In this document: one piece after another, positions 7,073 through 14,744 of the stretch
Numbering within the stretch: position 1 is the stretch's first letter
Layout: each line of letters opens with the position of its first letter
Origin: Peptostreptococcus faecalis
Lineage (GTDB): Bacteria > Bacillota > Clostridia > Peptostreptococcales > Peptostreptococcaceae
Assembly: GCF_900240845.1 (NCBI RefSeq)
Contig: NZ_OERU01000002.1
Location: forward strand, 1-37,014
Reading direction: 5' to 3'
DNA length: 37,014 nucleotides
Program-made: the position numbers and the translations under genes
The notes under the pieces: generated by a model
Seen by the model: only the letters and a program-made list of their open reading frames with translations
Database searches by the model: none
Told to the model about the DNA's origin: nothing

Positions 7073-9385
7073 TTATAAATCTAACTTTTCAACTACTACT
7101 TTCATAGCTTCAGCAGATACTACTCCACCTACCTGGAAGATATTAGATCTTAGACCTTCAAGAGCTCCACCCTTTTCCATTAACTTAACTTGATCCTTAG
7201 TTAAAGTATCATTAGTTAATACGATAGGAGCTTTATTTGCAGCTGCAAAGAAACCAGCAGTCTGAGCATCTACTAGGTAAGCATTCTTACCAGAAGCAAA
7301 CACAGCACCTTCTGCCTTCATTTGATCAGCAGCCTTATCATTTTTGTAGAACTTATTTATTAAGTTTACATTTGTTTCAATTCTATCTTCTCCAGATATT
7401 CTTTCAACAATTGTTAATTCAGCAGCATCCTTATAAGACTGCGTTCCTACAGTGCTTACTCCACCTACTACATAAGATTTTGTTGAATCTTTTTTTGTTT
7501 CTAATTCTTTTTCTAAGAAATCTCTAGTGTCTCTATTTATTCCATCTTTTCCTACTACTACTATAGGACTAACTTCTCTAGGATCAGAAACCTTTACTAC
7601 TTCTTTACCATCTACTGTTTCACTTGTAGTCTTTACTTTTGCAGCTACAGCAGAAACTGACATTGCATCAGCAGCACCGTCTTTACCTACGAAGAAGATA
7701 TTGCTTTCTGCACTAATATGCTTGTCATACTTTAGTCTCTTAGAAACCTGTAGTGAAGTAGCCATTCTATCTTCTCCACTTACTCTTACTACTACTGCAC
7801 CGAACTTGTCAGCTAATTGCTTTTCAACAGATTCTGGAACAGAGTTCTTTCCACCAACGATATATACAGTCTTGTTCTTTAATCCATTGTTAGTAGCTCT
7901 ACCTATTTCATCTAGAGTAGCGTTGCTTAATCCACTCTTAGGACTAGCTAATAGTAAAGGAGCATTCTTTGCGCTTGCAAGAGGAGCAGCAGATAATCCA
8001 TCTAACTGAGCCTGCCCACCTACTATAACTACAGATGAAGCACCACCCTTGTCAAACTGTTCAGCAGATATTTCTATCGCTGTCTGATATCTATCATCAC
8101 CAGCTAACTTAGTGAAGTGTCCAGTAACAACCTTTGTGCTTCCCTTTAAATCACGAAGAACATCAGCTAAATCTTTCTGAGTCTTTCCATCTATAGAGAA
8201 CTGTAAAGTTTTCTTTCTTCCGTCATCGTTTGCATCTAACACAGGAACATCAAACTTAAGTACGTAGTTGTCCCCTACTTTATCGATTTTTCCAGCTTCT
8301 ATAGCTTTCTGAAGAACATCGCCTTCCTGTCCAGCAGTTGCATCTATCTTGTAGTTAACACCATTGTAGTTAAACTTAAATGGATCCTTCTTAGCATCTA
8401 TTATTCCGTTTACGAAATCTTTACCTTTTTCAGTGTATCCAGTTTCTCTGGCGTATATATTTCCTAAGTCAATCTTAGTTTCAGATACGTCTTTGAAGCT
8501 GTACATTGTAGTATCACCATTAGGTATATCTACTACTGATGTAAGACCATCTTTATTTTCTACTAAAGCAAAGTGATCTACAGCATCTAGAGTGTTCTGA
8601 GTGTTGTTAGTATCATCAAGCTTTATTATTGCATTCTTATCATTATAAGCCTTTGCTAAGTCTATCTTTTCACTACTTACCTTTAAAGTTATTACTTTTC
8701 CACCAGTAAGAGTAAGCTTAAGTTCATTTACTGTTTCTGGCATTTTTGCATCAGCAACTTTGAACTTATCTGATACAAGTACAGTATCATTAGCTTTTAA
8801 TTCCTTTACAAACGTAGGTTTTGTATCTTTATCATTTTCCTTAGCTTCTTTTATAATTTCTTCAGCCGCAGTTATTAATGCAGCTGAGTTGTTATAAACT
8901 TCATTTGTAGTTGAAATTGTAGCCTTTCCATCTTTGCTTCCCTTATCAACTATAGCAACTTTAATTTTTTTAGCCTTTTCTTCTGTACTATTCTTTTCTA
9001 AAAGAGTTTCAAGCTTTGCAGAATCTGTAACTGCATACCATCCACCTTTTTCTCCTAGTATTTCTACTGTATCTAATGTTGCATACTCATGTGTTTTTTC
9101 AGCAGTATCTATTGCTTCAAATCCATCACCATATGAATCTGCACCCTTCACTAGTACAGCATACTTTGAGTTTAAGTATGGTTTTCTAAGATCTGATCCG
9201 TTTGATGAGTTGATTCCATCAACCTTTGCGTCATCATACTTGTCAGCTAGTGCCTTCTTAGCAGCATCAACTATAGTAGTTATTGATGCGTTTTCGTTAT
9301 TCTTAATTTCTGCATTTGCTATTGCAGGTGCTACTGTTGTTACAGCAGTTGCAGCAGCCATTATTACAGCTATCTGTTTTTTCAT
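7073..9385 (-). CDS. SlpA-like S-layer precursor (short paralogue)
   Basis: A 770-residue exported protein and close paralogue of the 4219-6816 product, in tandem with it. The start is the ATG at 9385 after GGGAGGAATTTATAAC; an upstream in-frame start at 9403 precedes the Shine-Dalgarno. The signal peptide is 25 residues and nearly identical to its neighbour's. Shared blocks include NSKYAVLV, GNIYARETGYTE and QKDLADVLRDLKG. The C-terminal CWB2 modules open with KLAGDDRYQTA, RVSGEDRMATS and RISGEDRIETN, and the protein ends in VVEKLDL. The order of an SlpA N-terminal part followed by triple CWB2 matches C. difficile SlpA. It lacks the Ala-rich coiled-coil insert of the other copy. Each copy has its own promoter and terminator, so the two can be expressed separately. 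Confidence 0.87.
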   Translation of the reverse strand: MKKQIAVIMAAATAVTTVAPAIANAEIKNNENASITTIVDAAKKALADKYDDAKVDGINSSNGSDLRKPYLNSKYAVLVKGADSYGDGFEAIDTAEKTHEYATLDTVEILGEKGGWYAVTDSAKLETLLEKNSTEEKAKKIKVAIVDKGSKDGKATISTTNEVYNNSAALITAAEEIIKEAKENDKDTKPTFVKELKANDTVLVSDKFKVADAKMPETVNELKLTLTGGKVITLKVSSEKIDLAKAYNDKNAIIKLDDTNNTQNTLDAVDHFALVENKDGLTSVVDIPNGDTTMYSFKDVSETKIDLGNIYARETGYTEKGKDFVNGIIDAKKDPFKFNYNGVNYKIDATAGQEGDVLQKAIEAGKIDKVGDNYVLKFDVPVLDANDDGRKKTLQFSIDGKTQKDLADVLRDLKGSTKVVTGHFTKLAGDDRYQTAIEISAEQFDKGGASSVVIVGGQAQLDGLSAAPLASAKNAPLLLASPKSGLSNATLDEIGRATNNGLKNKTVYIVGGKNSVPESVEKQLADKFGAVVVRVSGEDRMATSLQVSKRLKYDKHISAESNIFFVGKDGAADAMSVSAVAAKVKTTSETVDGKEVVKVSDPREVSPIVVVGKDGINRDTRDFLEKELETKKDSTKSYVVGGVSTVGTQSYKDAAELTIVERISGEDRIETNVNLINKFYKNDKAADQMKAEGAVFASGKNAYLVDAQTAGFFAAANKAPIVLTNDTLTKDQVKLMEKGGALEGLRSNIFQVGGVVSAEAMKVVVEKLDL

Positions 9386-9483
9386 GTTATAAATTCCTCC
9401 CAACGTATTTTAATACATTTCTAATAAATTAATATTAAGATTTCATATACCTAAATATAAAATCACATATTCCTCACATTATA

Positions 9484-9512
9484 ATACTATTACAATATTG
9501 TAATAATATCAA
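9484..9512 (-). promoter_or_regulatory. slpA-like promoter with palindromic operator in the spacer (copy 2)
   Basis: The minus strand has TTGATA (9512-9507), a 17-bp spacer and TAGTAT (9489-9484). The palindrome at 9484-9509 has the same arms as copy 1 with one mismatch and a different central dinucleotide. The predicted leader is about 90 bases. The stretch 9513-9600 shows nothing further. Confidence 0.63.
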
Positions 9513-9600
9513 GTTTTTTTTTGATTTATTTGCAATTTTTTTACAAAGTAAACCTTTATCAGAGTTAATTATACATGATATCGCTCCTTTTTACAAGCGA

Positions 9601-10275
9601 TTAAAAGCTTTTTTTACAACTGTTTTTCTTTAATTTTTTTAGTATTTCTTCTACTTCTTTTTCTGTAATGATTTCCTCTCTGTAGGGACTTTTCTTGCTT
9701 TCTTTCAGATCTATTTTGATGTATTTCTTTGAGTTTTTACCCTTCCTCAGAAATAATAGTCCATTTTGTTCTTCTATTATTTTTTCGTGAGTGCTTTTCA
9801 TGTTTGTCGTCACGTCATCGTGCATCTTTTTGAATATGCTATCTGGCATATCGTCCCATTCACTTATGTATCTTCTGATTTGAGCGGGGCATCTATCTAG
9901 CCTTACTCCTATTTCGTCATATGTCATTGCATAGCAGTCTCTTAGTATTTTACTTACAGAGGCTTTTTGTCTTTTTTCTGCACTTTGTTCTTTTTCTATA
10001 TAGACTCTGTCATTATTATATATGTTACATATTTTTCTCATTATTTCCATGTTATCTTCTAATGAACTACTAGTTGCCCTTAGTCCGAGTATTAATAGAA
10101 CAGATACATCATCAAAGTATTCTTTTGCTAGATGTATGTATTCCTTTTTACTGGTGGCTTTTGTGGATAATAGTATTTCCGCATTTAGAATATCCCTGAT
10201 TATAATGTCCGCATCTTTGCCTGTGATTGTCTTGTACTTATTTGTATCTCCCTCAAATGAAGAGTGTAGCACCAA
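9601..10275 (-). CDS. Uncharacterised protein with helix-turn-helix-like segment, likely 5'-frameshifted
   Basis: The open frame gives 224 residues if TTG at 10275 is the start, but no Shine-Dalgarno precedes it. The frame is open up to base 10338 and adds a plausible stretch beginning EEELLEIFNQQ. An ATG with GGGGG in front (10363) sits one base out of frame; see the separate entry. Residues about 117-138 read MTYDEIGVRLDRCPAQIRRYI. This resembles a recognition-helix pair like that of sigma region 4 or other HTH proteins. A basic, Lys/Glu-rich tail follows. No signal peptide or membrane segment is seen. It is the last gene after DUF1659, DUF2922 and yvrJ. In B. subtilis yvrJ lies beside the split sigma factor genes sigO and rsoA, so a regulatory role is conceivable. 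I do not recognise the family. Confidence 0.6.
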   Translation of the reverse strand: MVLHSSFEGDTNKYKTITGKDADIIIRDILNAEILLSTKATSKKEYIHLAKEYFDDVSVLLILGLRATSSSLEDNMEIMRKICNIYNNDRVYIEKEQSAEKRQKASVSKILRDCYAMTYDEIGVRLDRCPAQIRRYISEWDDMPDSIFKKMHDDVTTNMKSTHEKIIEEQNGLLFLRKGKNSKKYIKIDLKESKKSPYREEIITEKEVEEILKKLKKNSCKKSF

Positions 10276-10363
10276 ATTAAGTATATATAGCGCGTCTTCT
10301 CTAGATTGTTGATTAAATATTTCCAGTAGTTCTTCTTCTTAAGTTAAATTTTTCTTTATCCAT
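10276..10363 (-). pseudogene. Out-of-frame 5' part of the helix-turn-helix-like gene
   Basis: ATG at 10363 has an excellent GGGGG ribosome site 6 bases upstream. It encodes MDKEKFNLRRRTTGNI and then stops at 10313. After codon 8 (TTA, 10342-10340), skipping one base enters the long frame at GAA GAA GAA. That would yield a continuous protein of about 253 residues. Either a one-base insertion in the TTAAGAAGAAG stretch (mutation or sequencing error) or a +1 shift at this site explains it. I favour an indel, because no known +1 slippery stop context is present. Confidence 0.5.
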
Positions 10364-10390
10364 TTTTATCCCCCATTTTTTACACCAATA

Positions 10391-10416
10391 CCACGAGAAG
10401 CTATTTCTCCTCGTGG
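10391..10416 (-). other. Intercistronic hairpin between yvrJ and the HTH-like gene
   Basis: CCACGAG (10391-10397) pairs with CTCGTGG (10410-10416), and parts of the loop can extend the stem. It is one of the few GC-rich hairpins here. The following minus-strand sequence is not a U-run but leads straight to the GGGGG ribosome site at 10374-10370. It may stabilise or partially terminate the upstream transcript. Confidence 0.5.
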
Positions 10417-10438
10417 CACTGTATGTTTTTTTAATTTT

Positions 10439-10588
10439 TTAGTTTTTAGATTCTAGCGTCCTAGATAATTCTGCTATGCATCCTGATAGTTGATCCATTT
10501 TTGACTCCATCCTTACGAGTAGGTATACTGTGATAGCTATCGGGAATCCTACATTTTGAACTATAGAACTAATTATCTCCCAATCCAT
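10439..10588 (-). CDS. YvrJ family small protein
   Basis: A 49-residue protein, too short for most gene finders. It begins MDWEIISSIVQNVGFPIAI and continues into YLLVRMESKMDQLSG. This is the recognisable YvrJ pattern: a short N-terminal hydrophobic helix with NVGFPIA, then LLVR and an amphipathic helix. The ATG is preceded by AGGAGATGAC. Its size, single membrane-like helix and charged tail resemble small holin-like or membrane-anchored proteins, but no function is established. It follows DUF2922 by 55 bases in what looks like one operon. Confidence 0.85.
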   Translation of the reverse strand: MDWEIISSIVQNVGFPIAITVYLLVRMESKMDQLSGCIAELSRTLESKN

Positions 10589-10643
10589 GTCATCTCCTAT
10601 TCTGCAATTTTTTTCTATTTATAACTAATATTGCTAAATTATT

Positions 10644-10871
10644 TTATAGTACCAAGTCATATTTTTCTGTAGATACGTTCATTAGCTTAGCATCTACCGC
10701 TTCCATTACACCTATTCCCTTAGGCTCTAATACTTGCTTAGCTACTATAAAGTCCATCACATCTTTAATAGTTGCTTCTGTGATATCGTCTTTTGGTTCA
10801 TTTACTGATAAAGAAAACTTCTTGTCATCTACCTTCTTGAATCTCATTACTATGCTTTTATTATTTTCCAT
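10644..10871 (-). CDS. DUF2922 family protein
   Basis: A 75-residue protein with two short beta-type segments (VMRFKKVDDKKFSLSVNEP) and an alpha segment TIKDVMDFIVAKQVL. It ends AVDAKLMNVSTEKYDLVL. The KKFSLSVNEPKDDIT pattern and length fit DUF2922, a family of unknown function in Firmicutes usually encoded beside DUF1659 and YvrJ. TAGGAGGT precedes the ATG. The gap to the upstream DUF1659 gene is 10 bases, which indicates co-transcription. Confidence 0.85.
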   Translation of the reverse strand: MENNKSIVMRFKKVDDKKFSLSVNEPKDDITEATIKDVMDFIVAKQVLEPKGIGVMEAVDAKLMNVSTEKYDLVL

Positions 10872-10881
10872 TTTTTACCTC

Positions 10882-11103
10882 CTATACGTTTACTACTCTG
10901 TCATTTTGAATTTTGTAAATACCAACTACTTTTAGTTTTTGAAGACCTGCTACTTTTTCAGCAATAGTGTAGAAATCCTCATCTGATAACTTTGGATTAA
11001 TATCATTCAAATTCAAGTTCTTATACTTTGCGTTCCCCCTTTCATCTTGACCGTTGCTCAATTTAATTCTCAGTGTTACCTTTTTGTTTTTTAATTCTGC
11101 CAT
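10882..11103 (-). CDS. DUF1659 family protein
   Basis: A 73-residue protein with KVTLRIKLSNGQDERGNAKY, then NLNDINPKLSDEDFYTIAEKVAGLQ and a short C-terminal strand. This fits DUF1659, a small family of unknown function in Firmicutes. AAAGGAGGAAATC precedes the ATG. It is the first gene of the DUF1659-DUF2922-yvrJ set. No catalytic motif, signal peptide or membrane segment is present. The strand-helix-strand layout and gene neighbourhood suggest small partner proteins that work together; that is inference. Confidence 0.85.
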   Translation of the reverse strand: MAELKNKKVTLRIKLSNGQDERGNAKYKNLNLNDINPKLSDEDFYTIAEKVAGLQKLKVVGIYKIQNDRVVNV

Positions 11104-11152
11104 GATTTCCTCCTTTTTGTTTTGTATTTGATTATTTCTTTCTTGATTCTTT

Positions 11153-11166
11153 ACTGAAATTTCAGT
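11153..11166. promoter_or_regulatory. 14-bp perfect palindrome in the DUF1659 operon leader
   Basis: ACTGAAATTTCAGT is a perfect palindrome. It lies about 35 bp downstream of the predicted -10 box and 50 bp upstream of the DUF1659 start codon. Its position inside the likely transcript suits a repressor operator. The binding protein is unknown. Confidence 0.45.
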
Positions 11167-11200
11167 TTTGTGTGTTGACTGAGCTCCTGTCTACAATGCT

Positions 11201-11229
11201 ATTATATAGCTTTATATAAGAAAGTGAAA
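11201..11229 (-). promoter_or_regulatory. Possible promoter of the DUF1659 operon
   Basis: The minus strand has a perfect TATAAT (11206-11201). At 17 bp upstream there is only a weak TTTCAC (11229-11224). The weak -35 could mean an activator or an alternative sigma factor is needed. Confidence 0.45.
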
Positions 11230-11252
11230 CCATAATATTAGCGCATTAATAA

Positions 11253-11278
11253 AAAGGTGAACATAATTGTCCACCTTT
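11253..11278 (-). terminator. Intrinsic terminator after nrdEF
   Basis: AAAGGTGAAC (11253-11262) pairs with GTCCACCTTT (11269-11278), with one G.U pair on the minus-strand RNA and a 6-base loop. A U-run follows. It lies 35 bases past the nrdF stop and separates nrdEF from the DUF1659 operon. Confidence 0.78.
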
Positions 11279-11312
11279 AGTTAAAATCTATTAAGTACAT
11301 TTTAGTATTTTT

Positions 11313-12302
11313 TTATAAGTTTTCAAATTCAAAATCAGAATCTTCAAGAGGTTCGTATATACCCTTTTGATAGCCGTTCCCCTTTGTAGAGAAGAAGTCG
11401 TGAGTCTTAGTCTCCGTACTTAGTCCATTTAGCACTATTGCGTTTACTGGCTCAACTTTATAAAAATCTTCAAATCCAAGATTATTAAGAGCTGTATTTG
11501 CATTGTATTTTAGGAAGTTGAGTACTTGCTCTTCAAGACCTACGTCCTTATATAGTAGCTTTGTGTAGTTTTTTTCGTTTTCCATTAATTCTTTTAATAG
11601 ATCGTATACCTTGTCTTTCAATTCGTTTCTATCATCGTAGTCAAATTCATTGAATTTCTCTTGTGCTAATAGACCTATATATTTTCCGTGAAGTGATTCA
11701 TCTCTCAGTATTAGAGATATTATTTCACCACTTGATATCATCTTTCCTTGACCTGCTAGGAACAAAGGATAGAAAAATCCACTATAAAATAGAAAGCTCT
11801 CTAGAAATACACTCGTAACCATAGATAAGTACAGACTCTTTGGATCAGTCGTGTTTTCATATTGTCTTAGGACTATTCTAGCTTTGTTTTGAAGAAGGGG
11901 TTCTTCTTCTATCCATATGAATAAGTCGTTTATGTCTTCTTTAGATAATAGCGTTGTAAATATATTAGAATAACTCTTTGCGTGAATCTCTTCCATTGTC
12001 CCCATAAAAGATAGTACTGCTTTTCTCTGAAGGTTGTCGGTTAGATCCATCATAGATGGTATACCTTCGTTGCCTTGCTTTGTATCCAGTAGAGTCAGAC
12101 CTGCCAATACTCTTTTGTACAGTGTTCTTTCTGTATTTGTCAGCTCCATCCAACTTGGAATGTCCTTCGATACAGGCACTTCTTCAGGTAGCCAAAACTG
12201 CTTTACATTTTGCTCCCAAAATGCTTGCGTAAATTCATCATCTTCCACATCCCAATTTACGGCTTTATGTACTCTATCTGTATTTTTTTCTGTTTCACTC
12301 AT
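11313..12302 (-). CDS. nrdF: Class Ib ribonucleotide reductase small (beta) subunit NrdF
   Basis: A 329-residue ferritin-like protein that carries the dimetal centre and tyrosyl radical of aerobic class Ib RNR, which makes deoxyribonucleotides together with NrdE. The metal ligands are all present: Asp73 in LLDTKQ, Glu104 and His107 in MEEIHAKSY, Glu168 in FLESF, and Glu202 and His205 in RDESLHG. Tyr111 is at the radical position. It is therefore a canonical metal-dependent enzyme, not the metal-free class Ie type. It starts 19 bases after nrdE with GAGGGGGAT upstream. The flavodoxin NrdI, normally needed to activate the manganese form, is not encoded in the window. Confidence 0.94.
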   Translation of the reverse strand: MSETEKNTDRVHKAVNWDVEDDEFTQAFWEQNVKQFWLPEEVPVSKDIPSWMELTNTERTLYKRVLAGLTLLDTKQGNEGIPSMMDLTDNLQRKAVLSFMGTMEEIHAKSYSNIFTTLLSKEDINDLFIWIEEEPLLQNKARIVLRQYENTTDPKSLYLSMVTSVFLESFLFYSGFFYPLFLAGQGKMISSGEIISLILRDESLHGKYIGLLAQEKFNEFDYDDRNELKDKVYDLLKELMENEKNYTKLLYKDVGLEEQVLNFLKYNANTALNNLGFEDFYKVEPVNAIVLNGLSTETKTHDFFSTKGNGYQKGIYEPLEDSDFEFENL

Positions 12303-12321
12303 TATTTTATCCCCCTCTTAG

Positions 12322-14436
12322 TTATACCGAACAAGAAATACACTCGTTGTTTAAATCTCTAAGCATTTTTGTTCTAGTATAGTATAGACTCTTTAGTCCC
12401 TTTTTATATCCGTAGATATAGTATCTAGCTATATCTCTAGTAGTCTTGTCATCAGTGACAAATAGCGTTGCAGATATACCTTGGTCGACGTGTTGTTGAA
12501 CAGTTGCTACTACATCTATTACTTTTAGCATATCTGTGTTATAAGCACTCTTATAAAATAACATATTTTCATTTGTTAGGAAAGGCATAGGATATATAGT
12601 AGTAGAGTCTCCATAGATTCTTACTTCTATTTGTTCTGTAATAGGCATTATTGATGATGTTGCGTTTTGCACGTAGCTGATGCTTTGAGTAGGTGCAATA
12701 GCCATCAAGTATGCGTTGTATATTCCAGTTACCTTTACTTCATCTAGTAATTTTGCCCAGTCCTCTTTTGTAGGAATGTACATACCAACAAATAGTTTCT
12801 TTACTTTTTCAGTAGTAGGAAGGTAGTCTACTTCATAGTATTTGCATAGTACACTGCTGTCTTTTCCCTTTGCGTATTCCGATTTTTCAAATCCTTCAAA
12901 TCTCTGATTCTTTTCTTTTGATATTTCCATTGAAGTTCTAATAGCAAAGTATCTCATCATAGCAAAGAATACATTACAAAAGTCTAGAGCTTCTTTTGAT
13001 TCATATTGTATATTGCTCTTCATTAGATATCCATGTAGATTCATAGCCCCTAGTCCGATTGAGTGACTGCTGTCATTACCGTTTTTAACAGTGGGAACTT
13101 GATGTATATTCGTTCTTTCACTGACCTTTGTCAAGAATCTAATAGCTGTGTCTACTGATTTTTCCATTTCCTTGTGATCCATTACGTTAGCTATATTTAG
13201 AGAACCTAGATTACAGCTAATATCCTGACCCCACATACTCTCCAATGAACCATATCCCTTTATTTCAGATGGATTTTGATATTGGAAAATCTCACAGCAT
13301 AAATTTGACATTCTCACTATTCCAACATCTTTTAGAGTATGATCTTTATTCGCCGTATCTATAAATACTATATAAGGGTATCCACTTTCCATTTGTGTGG
13401 AAGCTATTCTTGTCAAAGTCTGTCTTGGGTTTATTTCCTTTTTAATTATATCTTCATCAGATACTAGCTTGTCATACCACTCGTTCATGTCTATGTCGTC
13501 TATGTGAACTCCATATTTTTTGAATACTGAATGAGGGTAAAATGCGTATCCAATTTCATTTTTTTCTGCAAGCTGCATAAATTTATCCGGTACTATTGCT
13601 CCTATAGATAATGTTGCCAGCCTGACTCTTTCATCTGCATTTATTTTTTTTGTGTCCATCAATGATTCAAAGTCCGCATGGAATACATTTAGGTATACTG
13701 CTCCTGCTCCTTGTCTTGCACCCATTTGATTGAAGTAGCTAAAGCTTTGTTCTAGCATTTTCGCAACTCCTACTACTCCTCCACTAGCACCTTCTATTCC
13801 CTGTATTGATTCACCTCTAGCACGAAGTCTAGTCAAGTTCAGAGCTACTCCTCCACCTATTTTTGAAAGGTGGTTTGCCGATGATACCGCATAGCTAATC
13901 CCCTCGCAGCTATCTTCAACACTCAATAAGAAACAACTCACCAATTCCCCAGCTCTTTTTCTTCCTAGGTTTAAAAAAGTAGGTGTAGCTGGTTGAAATT
14001 CCTGCTTTATCAATACTTCGGCAACTCTTTTTGATACGTCTTGATCTCCTGATGCAATAGCCAGTGAGCATAGAAGTATTTTGTCTTCATAGTCTTCTAG
14101 TATATTTTTACCATCGTCAGTTTTTAGTGCATAGTTTTCATAGAATTTGCTCGCACTCATATATGATTTAAATTCAAATCCAAAGCTTTTTATATAATTG
14201 TATAATTCCTCTATAAATTCATATGAATATTGTTCTATTATTTCTCTTTCGTAATAATTGTTATCTAGTAGATACTCCATCTTTGATTTTACTGAGTCAA
14301 AGTTCAGTTTTCTGGCAGATATTGAATCCGATAAATAAAGATTTAAACCTTCTTTATCCTTTTCAAGCTGGTATCTACCCTTTTGATCTCTTACTATTAC
14401 CTCGTTGTTTAATTCTATGTAACTTGTCCCACCCAT
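12322..14436 (-). CDS. nrdE: Class Ib ribonucleotide reductase large (alpha) subunit NrdE
   Basis: A 704-residue catalytic subunit that reduces ribonucleoside diphosphates. Asn378, Cys380 and Glu382 in NLCCEI form the active-site triad. Cys168 in VSCFLL is one redox cysteine, and the C-terminal CISCSV (Cys699, Cys702) is the swinging reductant pair. It lacks the N-terminal ATP cone, as is usual for class Ib. The usual NLCSEI has become NLCCEI, a small oddity next to the catalytic cysteine. AAGGAGATAGTATA precedes the ATG. It forms an operon with nrdF. No NrdR-like box was found in its upstream region, in contrast to nrdD. Confidence 0.94.
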   Translation of the reverse strand: MGGTSYIELNNEVIVRDQKGRYQLEKDKEGLNLYLSDSISARKLNFDSVKSKMEYLLDNNYYEREIIEQYSYEFIEELYNYIKSFGFEFKSYMSASKFYENYALKTDDGKNILEDYEDKILLCSLAIASGDQDVSKRVAEVLIKQEFQPATPTFLNLGRKRAGELVSCFLLSVEDSCEGISYAVSSANHLSKIGGGVALNLTRLRARGESIQGIEGASGGVVGVAKMLEQSFSYFNQMGARQGAGAVYLNVFHADFESLMDTKKINADERVRLATLSIGAIVPDKFMQLAEKNEIGYAFYPHSVFKKYGVHIDDIDMNEWYDKLVSDEDIIKKEINPRQTLTRIASTQMESGYPYIVFIDTANKDHTLKDVGIVRMSNLCCEIFQYQNPSEIKGYGSLESMWGQDISCNLGSLNIANVMDHKEMEKSVDTAIRFLTKVSERTNIHQVPTVKNGNDSSHSIGLGAMNLHGYLMKSNIQYESKEALDFCNVFFAMMRYFAIRTSMEISKEKNQRFEGFEKSEYAKGKDSSVLCKYYEVDYLPTTEKVKKLFVGMYIPTKEDWAKLLDEVKVTGIYNAYLMAIAPTQSISYVQNATSSIMPITEQIEVRIYGDSTTIYPMPFLTNENMLFYKSAYNTDMLKVIDVVATVQQHVDQGISATLFVTDDKTTRDIARYYIYGYKKGLKSLYYTRTKMLRDLNNECISCSV

Positions 14437-14557
14437 ATTATACTATCTCCTTAATAATTCTACTTTCAAACACTGCTGCTAAGTGCATTTCAGTTAATCG
14501 ATTTTTGCTTACATTTTCTCATTATTTTTACTCTTAGTTTATACCCAAGGATAAAAA

Positions 14558-14601
14558 AAATACGCAATTTAAATCGATATATTGATTTAAATTGCGTATT
14601 T
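14558..14601 (-). terminator. Strong intrinsic terminator between the L,D-transpeptidase gene and nrdE
   Basis: Bases 14558-14575 and 14584-14601 form a perfect 18-bp stem around an 8-base loop, followed on the minus strand by eight U residues. It lies about 145 bases past the stop at 14745. The span 14602-14744 is AT-rich and shows no gene. Confidence 0.85.
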
Positions 14602-14744
14602 ATCTTTTTGTTTTTCTATATGTAGTTGTATCTAGTTTTTAGTTACATATATGCCGCTATATTTCCAATTTAGTTATTAATTAATTATTTTTATTTTGTT
14701 TTACCTCGATAATTGACTATTTTTATTTAATCTTATATTTAATC

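Noticed and set aside
8934-9392. 152-residue open frame opposite the second SlpA-like gene start
   Set aside because: It is a complement of the signal-peptide region and has no ribosome site; a shadow of the real gene.
9575-9600. AAAAAGGAGCGATATCATG after the HTH-like gene
   Set aside because: It looks like a ribosome site and start codon, but the frame stops after three codons.
675-11103. Reading the GH25 gene and the YvrJ cluster as parts of one prophage
   Set aside because: They are separated by three surface-protein genes, and no terminase, capsid, tail, integrase or clear holin gene is present.
11965-12153. 62-residue minus-strand frame overlapping nrdF in another frame
   Set aside because: It is embedded in conserved nrdF coding sequence with no ribosome site.
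14605-14665. NrdR-like ATAT-rich sites upstream of nrdE
   Set aside because: Partial matches (CTATATGTAG and CTATATTTCC) have the wrong spacing and lie on the far side of a strong terminator from nrdE.
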